Assembly: GCA_963665555.2 (NCBI GenBank)
Contig: OY762308.1
Coordinates: 310,001-374,000 of the forward strand
Direction of reading: 5' to 3'
Source: CAXXXW01 sp963665555
GTDB taxonomy: Bacteria > Pseudomonadota > Alphaproteobacteria > Thalassobaculales > Thalassobaculaceae
DNA: 64,000 nucleotides
The notes under the pieces are model-generated. The model was not told the DNA's origin. It saw nothing but the letters and a program-made list of their open reading frames with translations, and ran no database searches. Positions within the stretch are counted from its first letter, which is position 1; each line of letters opens with the position of its first letter. Below are positions 17,465 through 26,842 of this stretch, in pieces. The position numbers were made by a program, and so were the translations under genes.

Positions 17465-17479
17465 CGACGCTCCCCCCGC

Positions 17480-19162
<1,683 letters not shown>

Positions 19163-19288
19163 GGCGACGCTCCGGCGCGAGGGGGAGGGGCGGCCGGCCC
19201 CGGCGGGCGGGCGGCGGACCGGCGCGCGGGTTGTAGCGGCCCGGCGGGCGGCGCGCAATCGCGGGCGCGCGGCCGGCGCGCGGCGCGT

Positions 19289-19699
19289 TCAGGGATGCAT
19301 TTTCGCGCCCTTGACGATCCTGTCCACCAGCTTGCGCTCCTCGCGCAGCGCGAGGCCGGCGATGAGCATGTCCTCCGGCCGCCGCGCCGCGACGGTCGCG
19401 CGGTTGGCCTCGTCGTGGCCGGTGGCGAACATGTCCTCGATGTAGAGCGCGACGGGGACGCCGCGATCGAGGGCGCGCCGGTGGATGGTCCCGAGCCGGT
19501 CGCCGCTGGCCGCGAGCACGATCACCGGCTGGATCGGCAGCGCCGAATAGGCGTTGCCCGCCGCGTCCCCGTAGGGCGCGCCGATCGGGGCGGAGCCGGT
19601 CCCGAACAGGCCGCCGGCGAGGAAGGCGGTCACGTTCAACCCCTGCCAGGGCGCGAGGTCGTCCCGCAGCACGATGGCGATCTTGGTGTCGAACCGCAC
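19289..19699 (-). CDS. DUF2000 domain-containing protein
   Basis: A 136-residue protein beginning with a GTG at 19699 (RFDTKIAIVLRDDLAPWQGLN, given here only in part: KIAIVLRDDL). It belongs to the DUF2000 family, seen from the opening strand, the Gly-rich stretch AGGLFGTG, the middle segment GNAYSALPIQPVIVLAASG, and the Ile-Glu-Asp-Met-Phe-Ala-Thr-Gly-His stretch near residue 92. Family members are small alpha/beta proteins without a proven reaction. It follows the aldo/keto reductase gene by only 8 bp, so it is probably cotranscribed with it. Confidence 0.8.
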   Translation of the reverse strand: MRFDTKIAIVLRDDLAPWQGLNVTAFLAGGLFGTGSAPIGAPYGDAAGNAYSALPIQPVIVLAASGDRLGTIHRRALDRGVPVALYIEDMFATGHDEANRATVAARRPEDMLIAGLALREERKLVDRIVKGAKMHP

Positions 19700-19707
19700 G
19701 GCGCGCC

Positions 19708-20574
19708 TCAGAGACCGAAGATGGAGGACAGGCCCGCGCGCTCGGCCAGCGCCGCCATCGCGGCCTCGCCGGGCGGCGCGATCGGCTCCGAGGCGGCGCG
19801 GAGCACGGCGGGCAGCAGGCCGAGGTCGCCGGGGGAGTTCAGGAACACGTCCGGCCGCGCCAGCACGTAATGCACGGCCTCGCGGATGTCGCGCTCCTCC
19901 TCCAGCGGCTCGTACCAGGTCTCGCGCGTCCGGGGCGCGCCGGCGGCCCAGGGGCCGCGCGCCACGCCCTTGATCGTCTGCACCGCCACGCCGCGCTCCC
20001 GGCACAGCGCCAGCGTCGCCTCGAAGTCGCGCGCGTAGGTCGGATGGCGGGCCGCGAAACGGTTCCACGGCATCAGCACCGAGTCGAAGTCGAACCGGGC
20101 CAGCGCGCGCCGGTGCGTGGCGGCGACGGTCCAGCCATGGCCGGTGATCCCGATGAAGCGGACCAGCCCCTCCTCGCGCGCCTCCACGGCCGCGCGCAGC
20201 GCGCCGTCCTCGCCCAGCGCCAGGTCCCATTCGTCGGGATGGAACAGCGCGTGCAGCTGCAGCAGGTCGATCCGGTCCGTTCGCAGCCGGTCGAGCGAGC
20301 GGCGGATGCCCTCGCGCGCGGCGGCGTAGCCGCGCTCCCGCGTCTTGGTGGCGAGGAAGAAATCGCCGCGATGGCGCGCCATCCACTCGCCCACCCGCAA
20401 CTCGGAATCGCCGTAGGCGGCGGCGGTGTCGATATGGTCGATCCCGTATTCGAGCAGCAGGTCCAGCGCCCGGCCGGCGGCGCGCTCGTCCGCCGCCTTC
20501 AGCGCCGCCGCGCCGAAGATCACCGCCGAACTGTCGCGCCCCGCGCGCCCGAAGGGCCGTTTCCCGATCGCCAT
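19708..20574 (-). CDS. Aldo/keto reductase
   Basis: A 288-residue (beta/alpha)8 NADPH-dependent oxidoreductase. The family motifs are visible in order: IDHIDTAAAYGDSE with the catalytic Asp and Tyr, FFLATKTRERGY with the catalytic Lys, and DLLQLHALFH with the His. The C-terminal part is shorter and less canonical than in well-studied members; VQTIKGVARGPW takes the place of the usual beta-strand 7 segment. The ATG at 20574 was chosen because the protein then begins with the usual first strand (KRPFGRAGRDSSAVIFG); earlier ATGs would add a Pro/Arg-rich stretch. Substrate unknown. It is divergent from the flavin monooxygenase gene. Confidence 0.85.
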   Translation of the reverse strand: MAIGKRPFGRAGRDSSAVIFGAAALKAADERAAGRALDLLLEYGIDHIDTAAAYGDSELRVGEWMARHRGDFFLATKTRERGYAAAREGIRRSLDRLRTDRIDLLQLHALFHPDEWDLALGEDGALRAAVEAREEGLVRFIGITGHGWTVAATHRRALARFDFDSVLMPWNRFAARHPTYARDFEATLALCRERGVAVQTIKGVARGPWAAGAPRTRETWYEPLEEERDIREAVHYVLARPDVFLNSPGDLGLLPAVLRAASEPIAPPGEAAMAALAERAGLSSIFGL

Positions 20575-20731
20575 GCCGAACCTCCCCGCCCGTCGAGGCG
20601 CGGAGCATAGAACGGCCGGCCCACGATGCGAAGCCCGCGCGTCCGGGCCGCTTCGCCGCTTTGCGGCGGGGGGAAAGGGCGGTAGGGTTCGGGCGGCTCC
20701 CGGCCCGCGCCGCGACACGAAGGAGGCCCCC

Positions 20732-21904
20732 ATGGCCGCGAAACGCCTGCGCTTCGGCATCTTCCTGGCGCCCTTCCACCCGGTGGAGGAGAACCCGACC
20801 AACGCCCTCGACCGCGACATGGAGCTGGTCGAGCATCTCGACCGGCTCGGCTACGACGAGGCCTGGATCGGGGAGCACCATTCCGGCGGGTTCGAAATCA
20901 TCGCCTCGCCGGAGGTGTTCATCGCCGCCGCCGTCGAGCGCACGCGCCATATCCGGCTCGGCACCGGCGTGGTCTCGCTGCCCTACCACCACCCCTTCAT
21001 GACGGTGGACCGGATGGTGCAGCTCGACCACCAGTCGCGCGGCCGGGCGATGTTCGGCGTCGGCCCCGGCGCGCTGGTGGGCGACGCCTTCCGCATGGGC
21101 ATCGACCCGGCGCACCAGCGCCGGCGCATGAACGAGGCGCTGGACGCCATCATGCCGCTGCTCGCCGGCGAATCGGTGACGGCCAAGACGGACTGGTTCG
21201 AGATGCGCGAGTGCCGGATGCAGCTTCCCTGCTACAGCCAGCCGCGTATCGAGATGGCGGTGGCCTGCGCGCGCTCGCCCTCCGGCGCGCTGGCGGCGGG
21301 CAAGCACGGCCTCGGCATGTTGTCGATCGGCGGCACCTCGGACGAGGCGCTGGCCCACCACGCCGACAACTGGCGCATCTGCGAACGCACGGCGGCCGAG
21401 CACGGCAAGACCGTGAGCCGGGAGAACTGGCGCGTCGTCACGCTGGCGCATATCGCCGACACGCGCGAACAGGCGTTCGAAAATGTCAAGTTCGGCCTGG
21501 AGCAGTGGGCGCGATACTTCCGCGAGATCGCCACCTTCCCCATCGTGCCGCCGGAGATCGACGACGCGGTGGCCTACCTGACCGAGAACAGCATGGCGGT
21601 GATCGGCACGCCCGACGACGCGGCCCGCCATATCGAGAAGCTGCTGGCCGGCACCGGCGGCTTCGGCGCCTATCTCGAACTGGCGCACAACTGGGCCGAT
21701 TTCGAGGCGACCAAGCGGCATTACGAACTGATGTCGCGCCATGTCGCGCCGCGCTTCCAGGAGCTGAACGACCTGCGCCGGGAGAGCTACGACTACAGCC
21801 ACGCCAACCGCGAGGTCTTCGTCGGCCGCGCCGCCGAGGCCGTGCAGGCCGAGATCGACAAGGAAAAAGCCCGCGGGGACGCGCGGGCGCGGGCGGCGGA
21901 ATAG
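20732..21904 (+). CDS. LLM-class flavin-dependent oxidoreductase
   Basis: A 390-residue luciferase-like monooxygenase with the bacterial luciferase TIM-barrel fold. It opens RLRFGIFLAPFHPVEENPT, has DEAWIGEHHSGGFEIIASPEVF (the GEHH segment is typical of the alkanal-type group), then HIRLGTGVVSLPYHHP, and the flavin-pocket segment FGVGPGALVGDAF. It should use reduced FMN delivered by a separate reductase and molecular oxygen. The ATG at 20732 follows a strong ribosome-binding site (AAGGAGG at 20719-20725). Its stop codon abuts the leader of the 23-bp repeat array. The substrate is not evident; similar proteins act on aldehydes, terpenes or sulfonates. Confidence 0.9.
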   Translation: MAAKRLRFGIFLAPFHPVEENPTNALDRDMELVEHLDRLGYDEAWIGEHHSGGFEIIASPEVFIAAAVERTRHIRLGTGVVSLPYHHPFMTVDRMVQLDHQSRGRAMFGVGPGALVGDAFRMGIDPAHQRRRMNEALDAIMPLLAGESVTAKTDWFEMRECRMQLPCYSQPRIEMAVACARSPSGALAAGKHGLGMLSIGGTSDEALAHHADNWRICERTAAEHGKTVSRENWRVVTLAHIADTREQAFENVKFGLEQWARYFREIATFPIVPPEIDDAVAYLTENSMAVIGTPDDAARHIEKLLAGTGGFGAYLELAHNWADFEATKRHYELMSRHVAPRFQELNDLRRESYDYSHANREVFVGRAAEAVQAEIDKEKARGDARARAAE

Positions 21905-22214
21905 GGCCGGGGCGCGCCGGCCGCCGCCCGAACTTGCAAACGGCCGATACCCAAACTTGCAAACGGCCGATACCCAAACTTGCAAACGGCCGATATCCAA
22001 ACTTGCAAACGGCCGATACCCAAACTTGCAAACGGCCGGTATCCGAACTTGCAAACGGCCGATGTCCGGACCGGGCTGGGGCGCGCCGGCCGCCGCCCGA
22101 ACTTGCAAACGGCCGATGCCCAAACTTACAAACGGCCGATGCCCAAACTTGTAAACGGCCGATATCCGAACTTGCAAACGGCCGATACCCGAGCTTACAA
22201 TCGGCCGATGGCGG
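21904..22214. repeat. Eleven-unit 23-bp tandem repeat array in two blocks
   Basis: The array fills the gap between the flavin monooxygenase stop and the ATPase start. The consensus unit is AACTTGCAAACGGCCGATAC plus CCA, period exactly 23 bp. Units start at 21931, 21954, 21977, 22000, 22023 and 22046 (block 1) and at 22100, 22123, 22146, 22169 and 22192 (block 2). Each unit contains two 6-bp palindromes one base apart, TTGCAA and CGGCCG. Each block is preceded by the same 27-bp GC-rich leader (21904-21930 and 22073-22099, one mismatch). The last unit is degenerate and runs through the ATPase start codon. There are no unique spacers, so it is not a CRISPR. All three forward frames are open across most of it. 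Confidence 0.95.
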
Positions 22215-23527
22215 AGCAGGACCTATATCCCCGATTCATCGAGCGGCTCCTCGTGGAGGCGCTGGAGGATTCGCCTGTCGTGCTGATTCACGGCCCGCGC
22301 CAGTGCGGCAAGACGACGCTCGCCCGGATCGCCTTCGCGCCGGCCTGTCCGGGGCCGAACGGCGAGCGGCCGCCCCGGGGATATTCCCCGCGCGACCGGG
22401 GTTACCGCTATGTCAGCTTCGACGATCCGGCGGCGCGGGAGGGCGCGCGGGCCGACCCGATGGGCTTCGTCGCGGATCTGCCCGATCGCGTGGTGCTGGA
22501 CGAGGTGCAACGCGTCCCGGAGCTGTTCGAGGCCATCAAGATAAGCGTGGACCGCCAGCGGGTTCCGGGCCGCTTCCTGCTGACTGGCTCCACGAATGTC
22601 CTGAGCCATCCCCAATTGTCGGAGTCCCTGGCGGGGCGCCTGCAGATCGTCCGGTTGCACCCGTTGGCGCAACGCGAGTTGGACCGCCGGCCGCTTTCGG
22701 ACTGCCCGGACACGGGTTTCCTCGGCGCGCTGTTCGGGGACGGTTTTCCCGTGTTTCGAGCCGGCCGGCTCGGGCCGCGGCTCGTCGAGACGATCGTCGC
22801 CGGCGGTTATCCTCCCGCGCTGGCGCGCCCGACCGCGGTCCGGCGCGGCGCCTGGTATCGCGATTATATCGAGACATTGATCCAGCGCGACGCGCGCGAC
22901 ATAAGCCGGGCGCGTTCGCTCGACATCCTGCCCAGGCTCTTGCGCGCGGCGGCTTCCAGGACGGCCCAACTCTACAATCTGAACGACCTGGCGGCGCCGT
23001 TCGAGCTTACCCGGCAGTCGATCGGGGAGTATGTCAGGTTGCTGGAGCAGCTCTTCCTGCTGGAGCGGCTCCCGGCTTGGCACGGCAACCGCCTGAAGCG
23101 GGTCGTCAAGCGCCCGAAGCTGCATTCGACTGACACCGGCCTCGCCGCGGCCGCGATCGGCGCCGGCGCCGGAGCGCTGGCGAAGGACCGCGTCCTGCTG
23201 GGGCAGCTCCTGGAGACATTCGTGCTTCAGGAACTGCGAAGACAGGCGGGCTGGCGCGACGCGCCGATCGATTTCTTCCATTTCCGCGACAAGGACGGCG
23301 TGGAGGTGGATATCGTCCTGGAGCAATCCTCGGGCGTCGTCGCCGGCGTGGAGATCAAGGCGGCGGCGACGGTGACCGGCCGCGACTTCGCCGGGCTGCG
23401 CAAACTCCAGAGGGTGCTGGGCGACCGCTTCGCGCGCGGCGTGGTGCTCTACGACGGGGAAATCGGCACGCCCTTCGGCCCGCGCCTGCACGCCGTGCCG
23501 ATTTCCCGTTTGTGGAGCGCGCCGTGA
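22208..23527 (+). CDS. AAA-family ATPase with C-terminal DUF4143 (PD-(D/E)xK-like) domain
   Basis: A 439-residue protein. Residues 10-160 form an AAA_14-type ATPase: Walker A GPRQCGKTT (29-37), Walker B RVVLDEVQR (94-102) and sensor 1 GRFLLTGSTN (121-130). Residues about 215-430 are DUF4143, with Glu336 (LLETFVLQEL), Asp368 (GVEVDIV) and Glu382-x-Lys384 (GVEIKAA) in the order of a restriction-nuclease-like fold. Such proteins are widespread, often isolated genes; their biological role is not established. The ATG at 22208 lies inside the last 23-bp repeat (CGGCCGATG); no clear ribosome-binding site precedes it, and the frame stays open upstream into the array. Base composition is less GC-biased than its neighbours, suggesting transfer. 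Confidence 0.88.
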   Translation: MAEQDLYPRFIERLLVEALEDSPVVLIHGPRQCGKTTLARIAFAPACPGPNGERPPRGYSPRDRGYRYVSFDDPAAREGARADPMGFVADLPDRVVLDEVQRVPELFEAIKISVDRQRVPGRFLLTGSTNVLSHPQLSESLAGRLQIVRLHPLAQRELDRRPLSDCPDTGFLGALFGDGFPVFRAGRLGPRLVETIVAGGYPPALARPTAVRRGAWYRDYIETLIQRDARDISRARSLDILPRLLRAAASRTAQLYNLNDLAAPFELTRQSIGEYVRLLEQLFLLERLPAWHGNRLKRVVKRPKLHSTDTGLAAAAIGAGAGALAKDRVLLGQLLETFVLQELRRQAGWRDAPIDFFHFRDKDGVEVDIVLEQSSGVVAGVEIKAAATVTGRDFAGLRKLQRVLGDRFARGVVLYDGEIGTPFGPRLHAVPISRLWSAP

Positions 23528-23567
23528 CCCGCCCCGCCGATCCCGCGGGGGCGGGGTCGGCGGCGGG

Positions 23568-24152
23568 TTACCGGGCGCCCTCGCGCCGGGGCGCGGCGGC
23601 GGCGTGTTCGCGGCGCGCGCGGCGGCGGGCGCGGGCGGCGCGGCGGCGGCCCTCGACGAAGCGCAGGCTCCAGCGGTAGCCGATCCAGCCTCCGGCGACG
23701 GCCCAGGGAACCGAGCCGAGGAACATCGGCGCGCCCCACAACTCCACCATCGCCACCGCGATGTCCCAGGCCGCGAGCCAGCCGCCCTCGCCCGCCGCCA
23801 GCGCCGCGTCCAGTTCGTCCCGGAAGGCGCCGAAGCCCAGCATCCCTTCCCAGCGGCCGAGCATCGCCCGCCCGGTCACCAGGAACACGTAATAGACCAC
23901 CGGCAGGGTGAAGACGTTGGTGATCCAGGTCCAGGCCAGCGCGGCGACGACATTGAAGCGCCAGCGCGGCGCGAGCAGCCGCTGGACCGCCCAGATCGCG
24001 GCCACGATCGTCATCTGCGCGCCGACGAAGGGGTTCATCGCGCACACCACGCCCACCATCACGCCGCGCGCGGAAACCTCCGGCGGCTGGCGGTTCCGCA
24101 GGATGGGGATAACGAGGCGGTAGCGGACCAGCCGCGAGAGGCCGCGCGTCAT
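23568..24152 (-). CDS. DUF2062 domain-containing membrane protein
   Basis: A 194-residue inner-membrane protein of the DUF2062 family. It starts MTRGLSRLVRYRLVIPILR, then shows the family segment VMVGVVCAMNPFVGAQM, followed by hydrophobic stretches near residues 43-60, 67-90 (NVVAALAWTWITNVFTLPVVYY, read in part) and 140-165, and a strongly basic C-terminus. Function unknown. The ATG at 24152 overlaps the larB stop by 4 bp (ATGA), so it is translated as part of the lar operon. That position could mean a role in nickel or lactate handling at the membrane, but no motif supports this directly. Confidence 0.85.
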   Translation of the reverse strand: MTRGLSRLVRYRLVIPILRNRQPPEVSARGVMVGVVCAMNPFVGAQMTIVAAIWAVQRLLAPRWRFNVVAALAWTWITNVFTLPVVYYVFLVTGRAMLGRWEGMLGFGAFRDELDAALAAGEGGWLAAWDIAVAMVELWGAPMFLGSVPWAVAGGWIGYRWSLRFVEGRRRAARARRRARREHAAAAPRREGAR

Positions 24153-24829
24153 GGCGCGCCGCTCCCCGTCCGGGCCGCGCCCAGCGCCCTGAGCGCCACG
24201 CACGCGGCGCCGTAGCCGTTGTCGATGTTGACGACCGCCAGGCCGGGCGCGCAGCTCGCCAGCGCCGCGTCCAGCGCCGCCCGGCCCCCCGCCGCGACGC
24301 CGTAGCCGTTCGAGACCGGAACCGCGACCGCGAGGCCGCGCGCGAGGCCGGCGACGACGCTGAACAGCGCCCCCTCCATGCCGGCGCAGACGATGACCGC
24401 CGGCGCGGCCGACAGCAGGTCCCGGTGCTCCAGCACGCGCCACAGGCCGGCGACGCCCACGTCGAGGACCTCGACGCTGGCCCGGCCGTGGAAGGCGAGC
24501 GTGCGCGCCGCCTCCCGCGCCACCGGCAGGTCGCCGGTTCCGCCGGTGAGGATGGCGACGGCAGGCTCCGCCAGCGCTCCGGCCGGGGGCGCGAGCGCGG
24601 TGCGGGAGACCGGATCGTAGTCCAGCGCGGCGCGCTGGCGCCGGGGCAGCGCGGCGAAGGCCTCCGGCGAGAGCCGGGTGACCAGCGCGCGCCCGCCCGC
24701 GGCCAGCGCCCGGTCCACCGCCTCGGCAAGCGGGCCCGGCGGTTTCGTGTCCGCCAGCACGGCCTCGGCGAGGCCGATCCGGCCCTCCCGATCCGCGTCG
24801 AACCGGACGGTTCGCGCGCCCGCGCTCAC
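24149..24829 (-). CDS. larB: Nickel pincer cofactor biosynthesis protein LarB
   Basis: A 226-residue homologue of AIR carboxylase (PurE) that acts on nicotinic acid adenine dinucleotide: LarB carboxylates the pyridinium ring and cleaves the phosphoanhydride to start pincer-cofactor synthesis. The C-terminal PurE-like domain shows AVAILTGGTGDLPVAREAA, VLDVGVAGLWRVLEH, AVIVCAGMEGALFSVVAGL and VSNGYGVAAGG, the last two being LarB hallmarks. The N-terminal 60 residues form the short family-specific domain (RIGLAEAVLADTKPP). It overlaps larE by 4 bp and the DUF2062 gene by 4 bp. Confidence 0.93.
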   Translation of the reverse strand: MSAGARTVRFDADREGRIGLAEAVLADTKPPGPLAEAVDRALAAGGRALVTRLSPEAFAALPRRQRAALDYDPVSRTALAPPAGALAEPAVAILTGGTGDLPVAREAARTLAFHGRASVEVLDVGVAGLWRVLEHRDLLSAAPAVIVCAGMEGALFSVVAGLARGLAVAVPVSNGYGVAAGGRAALDAALASCAPGLAVVNIDNGYGAACVALRALGAARTGSGAP

Positions 24830-25632
24830 GCCCGCTCCCGCCCGGCGCGCAGGAAGGCGCTGCCCATGCGGTAGGGTTCGACGGCGACCGGGCCGGAATG
24901 CCCGCGCGCCGCCAGCAGCGCCTCGATCCGCGCGCGCGTCCCGGCGCCGGCCCGCTCCAGCAGCGCCGGCTCCAGTTCGACCGCGATCCCGGCCTTGCGC
25001 AGCCGGCAGCGCAGCGTGCCCGGCCCCAGTTCGGCGCGCAGCAGCGCCTCCGCCGCCTCGACCAGCGCCAGCCGTTCCGCCGTCACCGCGATCCCGGTCT
25101 CGAGCCGGCTGGAGAGGCAGGGCGCGGCCGGAAGCTCCGCCAGATCGTCGAGGCCGAGATCGCGGGCGATGGCGCGGACCTCCGCCTTGCCGATGCCCGC
25201 CTCGACATAGGGGTGGCGGACCCGCCGCTCCCGCGCCGCCGCGAGGCCGGGCCGGTAGTCGCCCAGGTCGTCGGTATTGGCGCCGGAGGCGATCGTCCGG
25301 CGGGTCAGCCCGGCGATCCTTGCGTACAGGTTGCTCTTGCAGAAGAAGCAGCGGTTGGCCGGGTTTTCGAGATAGCGCGGGTCCTCCATCTCGCCGGCGT
25401 TCACCGTTTCCAGCGCCCAGCCCCAGGCCTCGGCGTGGCGGCGCACCCGCGCCGTCGCCTCGGCCGGCACGGCGGGGGAGAGCGCGTGGAACACGAGCGC
25501 GTCGCCGCCGGGCCGGCGATGCGCGACATGGGCCAGCGTCATGCTGTCCACGCCGCCGCTCACCGCGAGCGCGAGCGGGCCGATCCCGGCCAGCGCCGCT
25601 TCGAGCCTCTCAATCGGGCCGGATGCCGCCAT
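24826..25632 (-). CDS. larE: ATP-dependent sulfur transferase LarE
   Basis: A 268-residue PP-loop ATPase (SGGVDS at residues 25-30) that adenylates and thiolates the pyridine dicarboxylate intermediate of the nickel-pincer cofactor. The single-Cys form in Lactobacillus plantarum gives up the sulfur of its own Cys176. This protein has Cys172 at that place (PAAPCLSSR) plus a Cys95-x-x-Cys98 pair (NRCFFCKSN). Three cysteines in this arrangement are known from LarE proteins that carry a [4Fe-4S] cluster and can turn over catalytically, so that is the likely mechanism here. Its ATG at 25632 lies 23 bp inside larC. Confidence 0.93.
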   Translation of the reverse strand: MAASGPIERLEAALAGIGPLALAVSGGVDSMTLAHVAHRRPGGDALVFHALSPAVPAEATARVRRHAEAWGWALETVNAGEMEDPRYLENPANRCFFCKSNLYARIAGLTRRTIASGANTDDLGDYRPGLAAARERRVRHPYVEAGIGKAEVRAIARDLGLDDLAELPAAPCLSSRLETGIAVTAERLALVEAAEALLRAELGPGTLRCRLRKAGIAVELEPALLERAGAGTRARIEALLAARGHSGPVAVEPYRMGSAFLRAGRERA

Positions 25633-26842
25633 TGTCCCCGCGCCCCTCGATCCGGCGGCGCAGCCTTTCGCGCTCCGGGCGGTCGGCCGCGTCGCGCGCC
25701 AGATCGTCCATGTCCGCCTTGACCGTCAGCCTACCACCGGGACGCCGCGCCGTCTTGGCTCCGCGCCCGCCGGCCGCGTCCGCCGCCCTGGCGAGTTCGA
25801 CGCGCCGCTCGGTCCGCCAGCGCAGGCCGATCGTCGCCGTCTGCAGGAAGCAGGCCCCGATCGCCGCGTCGAGGGCGTCGGGCCGGCACAGCAGGCGGAT
25901 CGACAGCGCGACCCGCCCCTTCTTGCCCGTCGCCGGCGTCTGGAGCACGTCGAGCACGCCCTCGGCCGCGCGCAGCCGGTCGATCCCGGCGGCGAGGTCC
26001 TCCGGCGACTGGTCGTCCACCTCGAACTCGACGACGCCGACCTCGCCGTCGCGCCGCCAGCCGCCGCCGTCGGCGCCTTCGCCCGCCGCCTCGGCCGGCG
26101 CGGTTTCGAGGGACAGCAGGCGGAGCATGTTGGCGAGGCCGGGCAGGTCCCGCGTTCCCAGCCCGTGGCCGATTCGCTCCAGCCGGCCCGGCGGGCGCCG
26201 CGCGTCCTGAGCCGCGCCGAGATGCGCCAGGATCGCCGCGCCGGTCGGCGTGACCCGTTCGCCGGGAACGCCGTCGTCGACCGCCCGGTAGCCGCGCAGC
26301 AGCAGGGCCGTCGCCGGCGCCGGGACCGGCAGGCGCCCGTGGGCGGCCGTCACGCTCCCGGAGCCGAGCGGCAGGTCGCCGACCGACCAGGTGGCGGGTC
26401 CGAGCGCCTCGATCGCGGCGGCGGCGCCGGCGATGTCGGCGACCGAGTCCCAGTCGGCGATCTCGTGGAAATGCACATCCTCGGCCGGCACGCCGTGGAT
26501 CTCCCCCTCGACCTCGGCGAGGCGGCGGAAAATGTCGATCGCGCGGTCCCGCGCGCCCGGCGCGAGCGGGGCGGCCTCCAGGCGCGCGCGGATGGCGCGG
26601 AAGCTCCCCGTCGGCGGATGGGCGCGCCCTTCGGGGGGCGAAATCCGCGCCCGAATCCCGGCGATCCCGGCGGACGCGCCCGGCGCGGCCTCGAAACGCC
26701 AGTCCGCCGGCAGCCCGGCGGCGCGCATGGCGGAGGCGAGCGTGTCGCGCAACTCCGGCCAGGCGTGCAGGACCGCCGCGAGGAACATGTCGCCGGCCAG
26801 CCCGCCGACGGGATCGAGATGGATGTGGCGGCGCGCGCTCAC
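25610..26842 (-). CDS. larC: Nickel-inserting pincer cofactor synthase LarC
   Basis: A 410-residue protein that inserts nickel into the thiolated pincer mononucleotide at the cost of CTP. The N-terminal domain begins HIHLDPVGGLAGDMFLAAVL, has the His-rich segment VHFHEIADWDSVADIAGAA and the loop GERVTPTGAAIL; the C-terminal nucleotide-binding domain has FEVDDQSPEDLAAGIDRL and VLDVLQTPATGKKGRVALS. In L. plantarum this gene is split by a programmed frameshift; here both parts are in one frame. The start is a GTG at 26842 whose GTGA overlaps the larA stop. Residues between the domains are Gly/Arg-rich. Confidence 0.93.
   Translation of the reverse strand: MSARRHIHLDPVGGLAGDMFLAAVLHAWPELRDTLASAMRAAGLPADWRFEAAPGASAGIAGIRARISPPEGRAHPPTGSFRAIRARLEAAPLAPGARDRAIDIFRRLAEVEGEIHGVPAEDVHFHEIADWDSVADIAGAAAAIEALGPATWSVGDLPLGSGSVTAAHGRLPVPAPATALLLRGYRAVDDGVPGERVTPTGAAILAHLGAAQDARRPPGRLERIGHGLGTRDLPGLANMLRLLSLETAPAEAAGEGADGGGWRRDGEVGVVEFEVDDQSPEDLAAGIDRLRAAEGVLDVLQTPATGKKGRVALSIRLLCRPDALDAAIGACFLQTATIGLRWRTERRVELARAADAAGGRGAKTARRPGGRLTVKADMDDLARDAADRPERERLRRRIEGRGDNGGIRPD

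Noticed and set aside
21980..22207. N-terminal extension of the ATPase translated from the repeat array
   Set aside because: The extension is only the repeat read in a 23-residue cycle, has no ribosome-binding site, and conserved sequence starts at 22208.
21904..22214. Repeat array as a CRISPR
   Set aside because: Units are directly joined with no unique spacers, the 23-bp period is constant, and there are no cas genes nearby.
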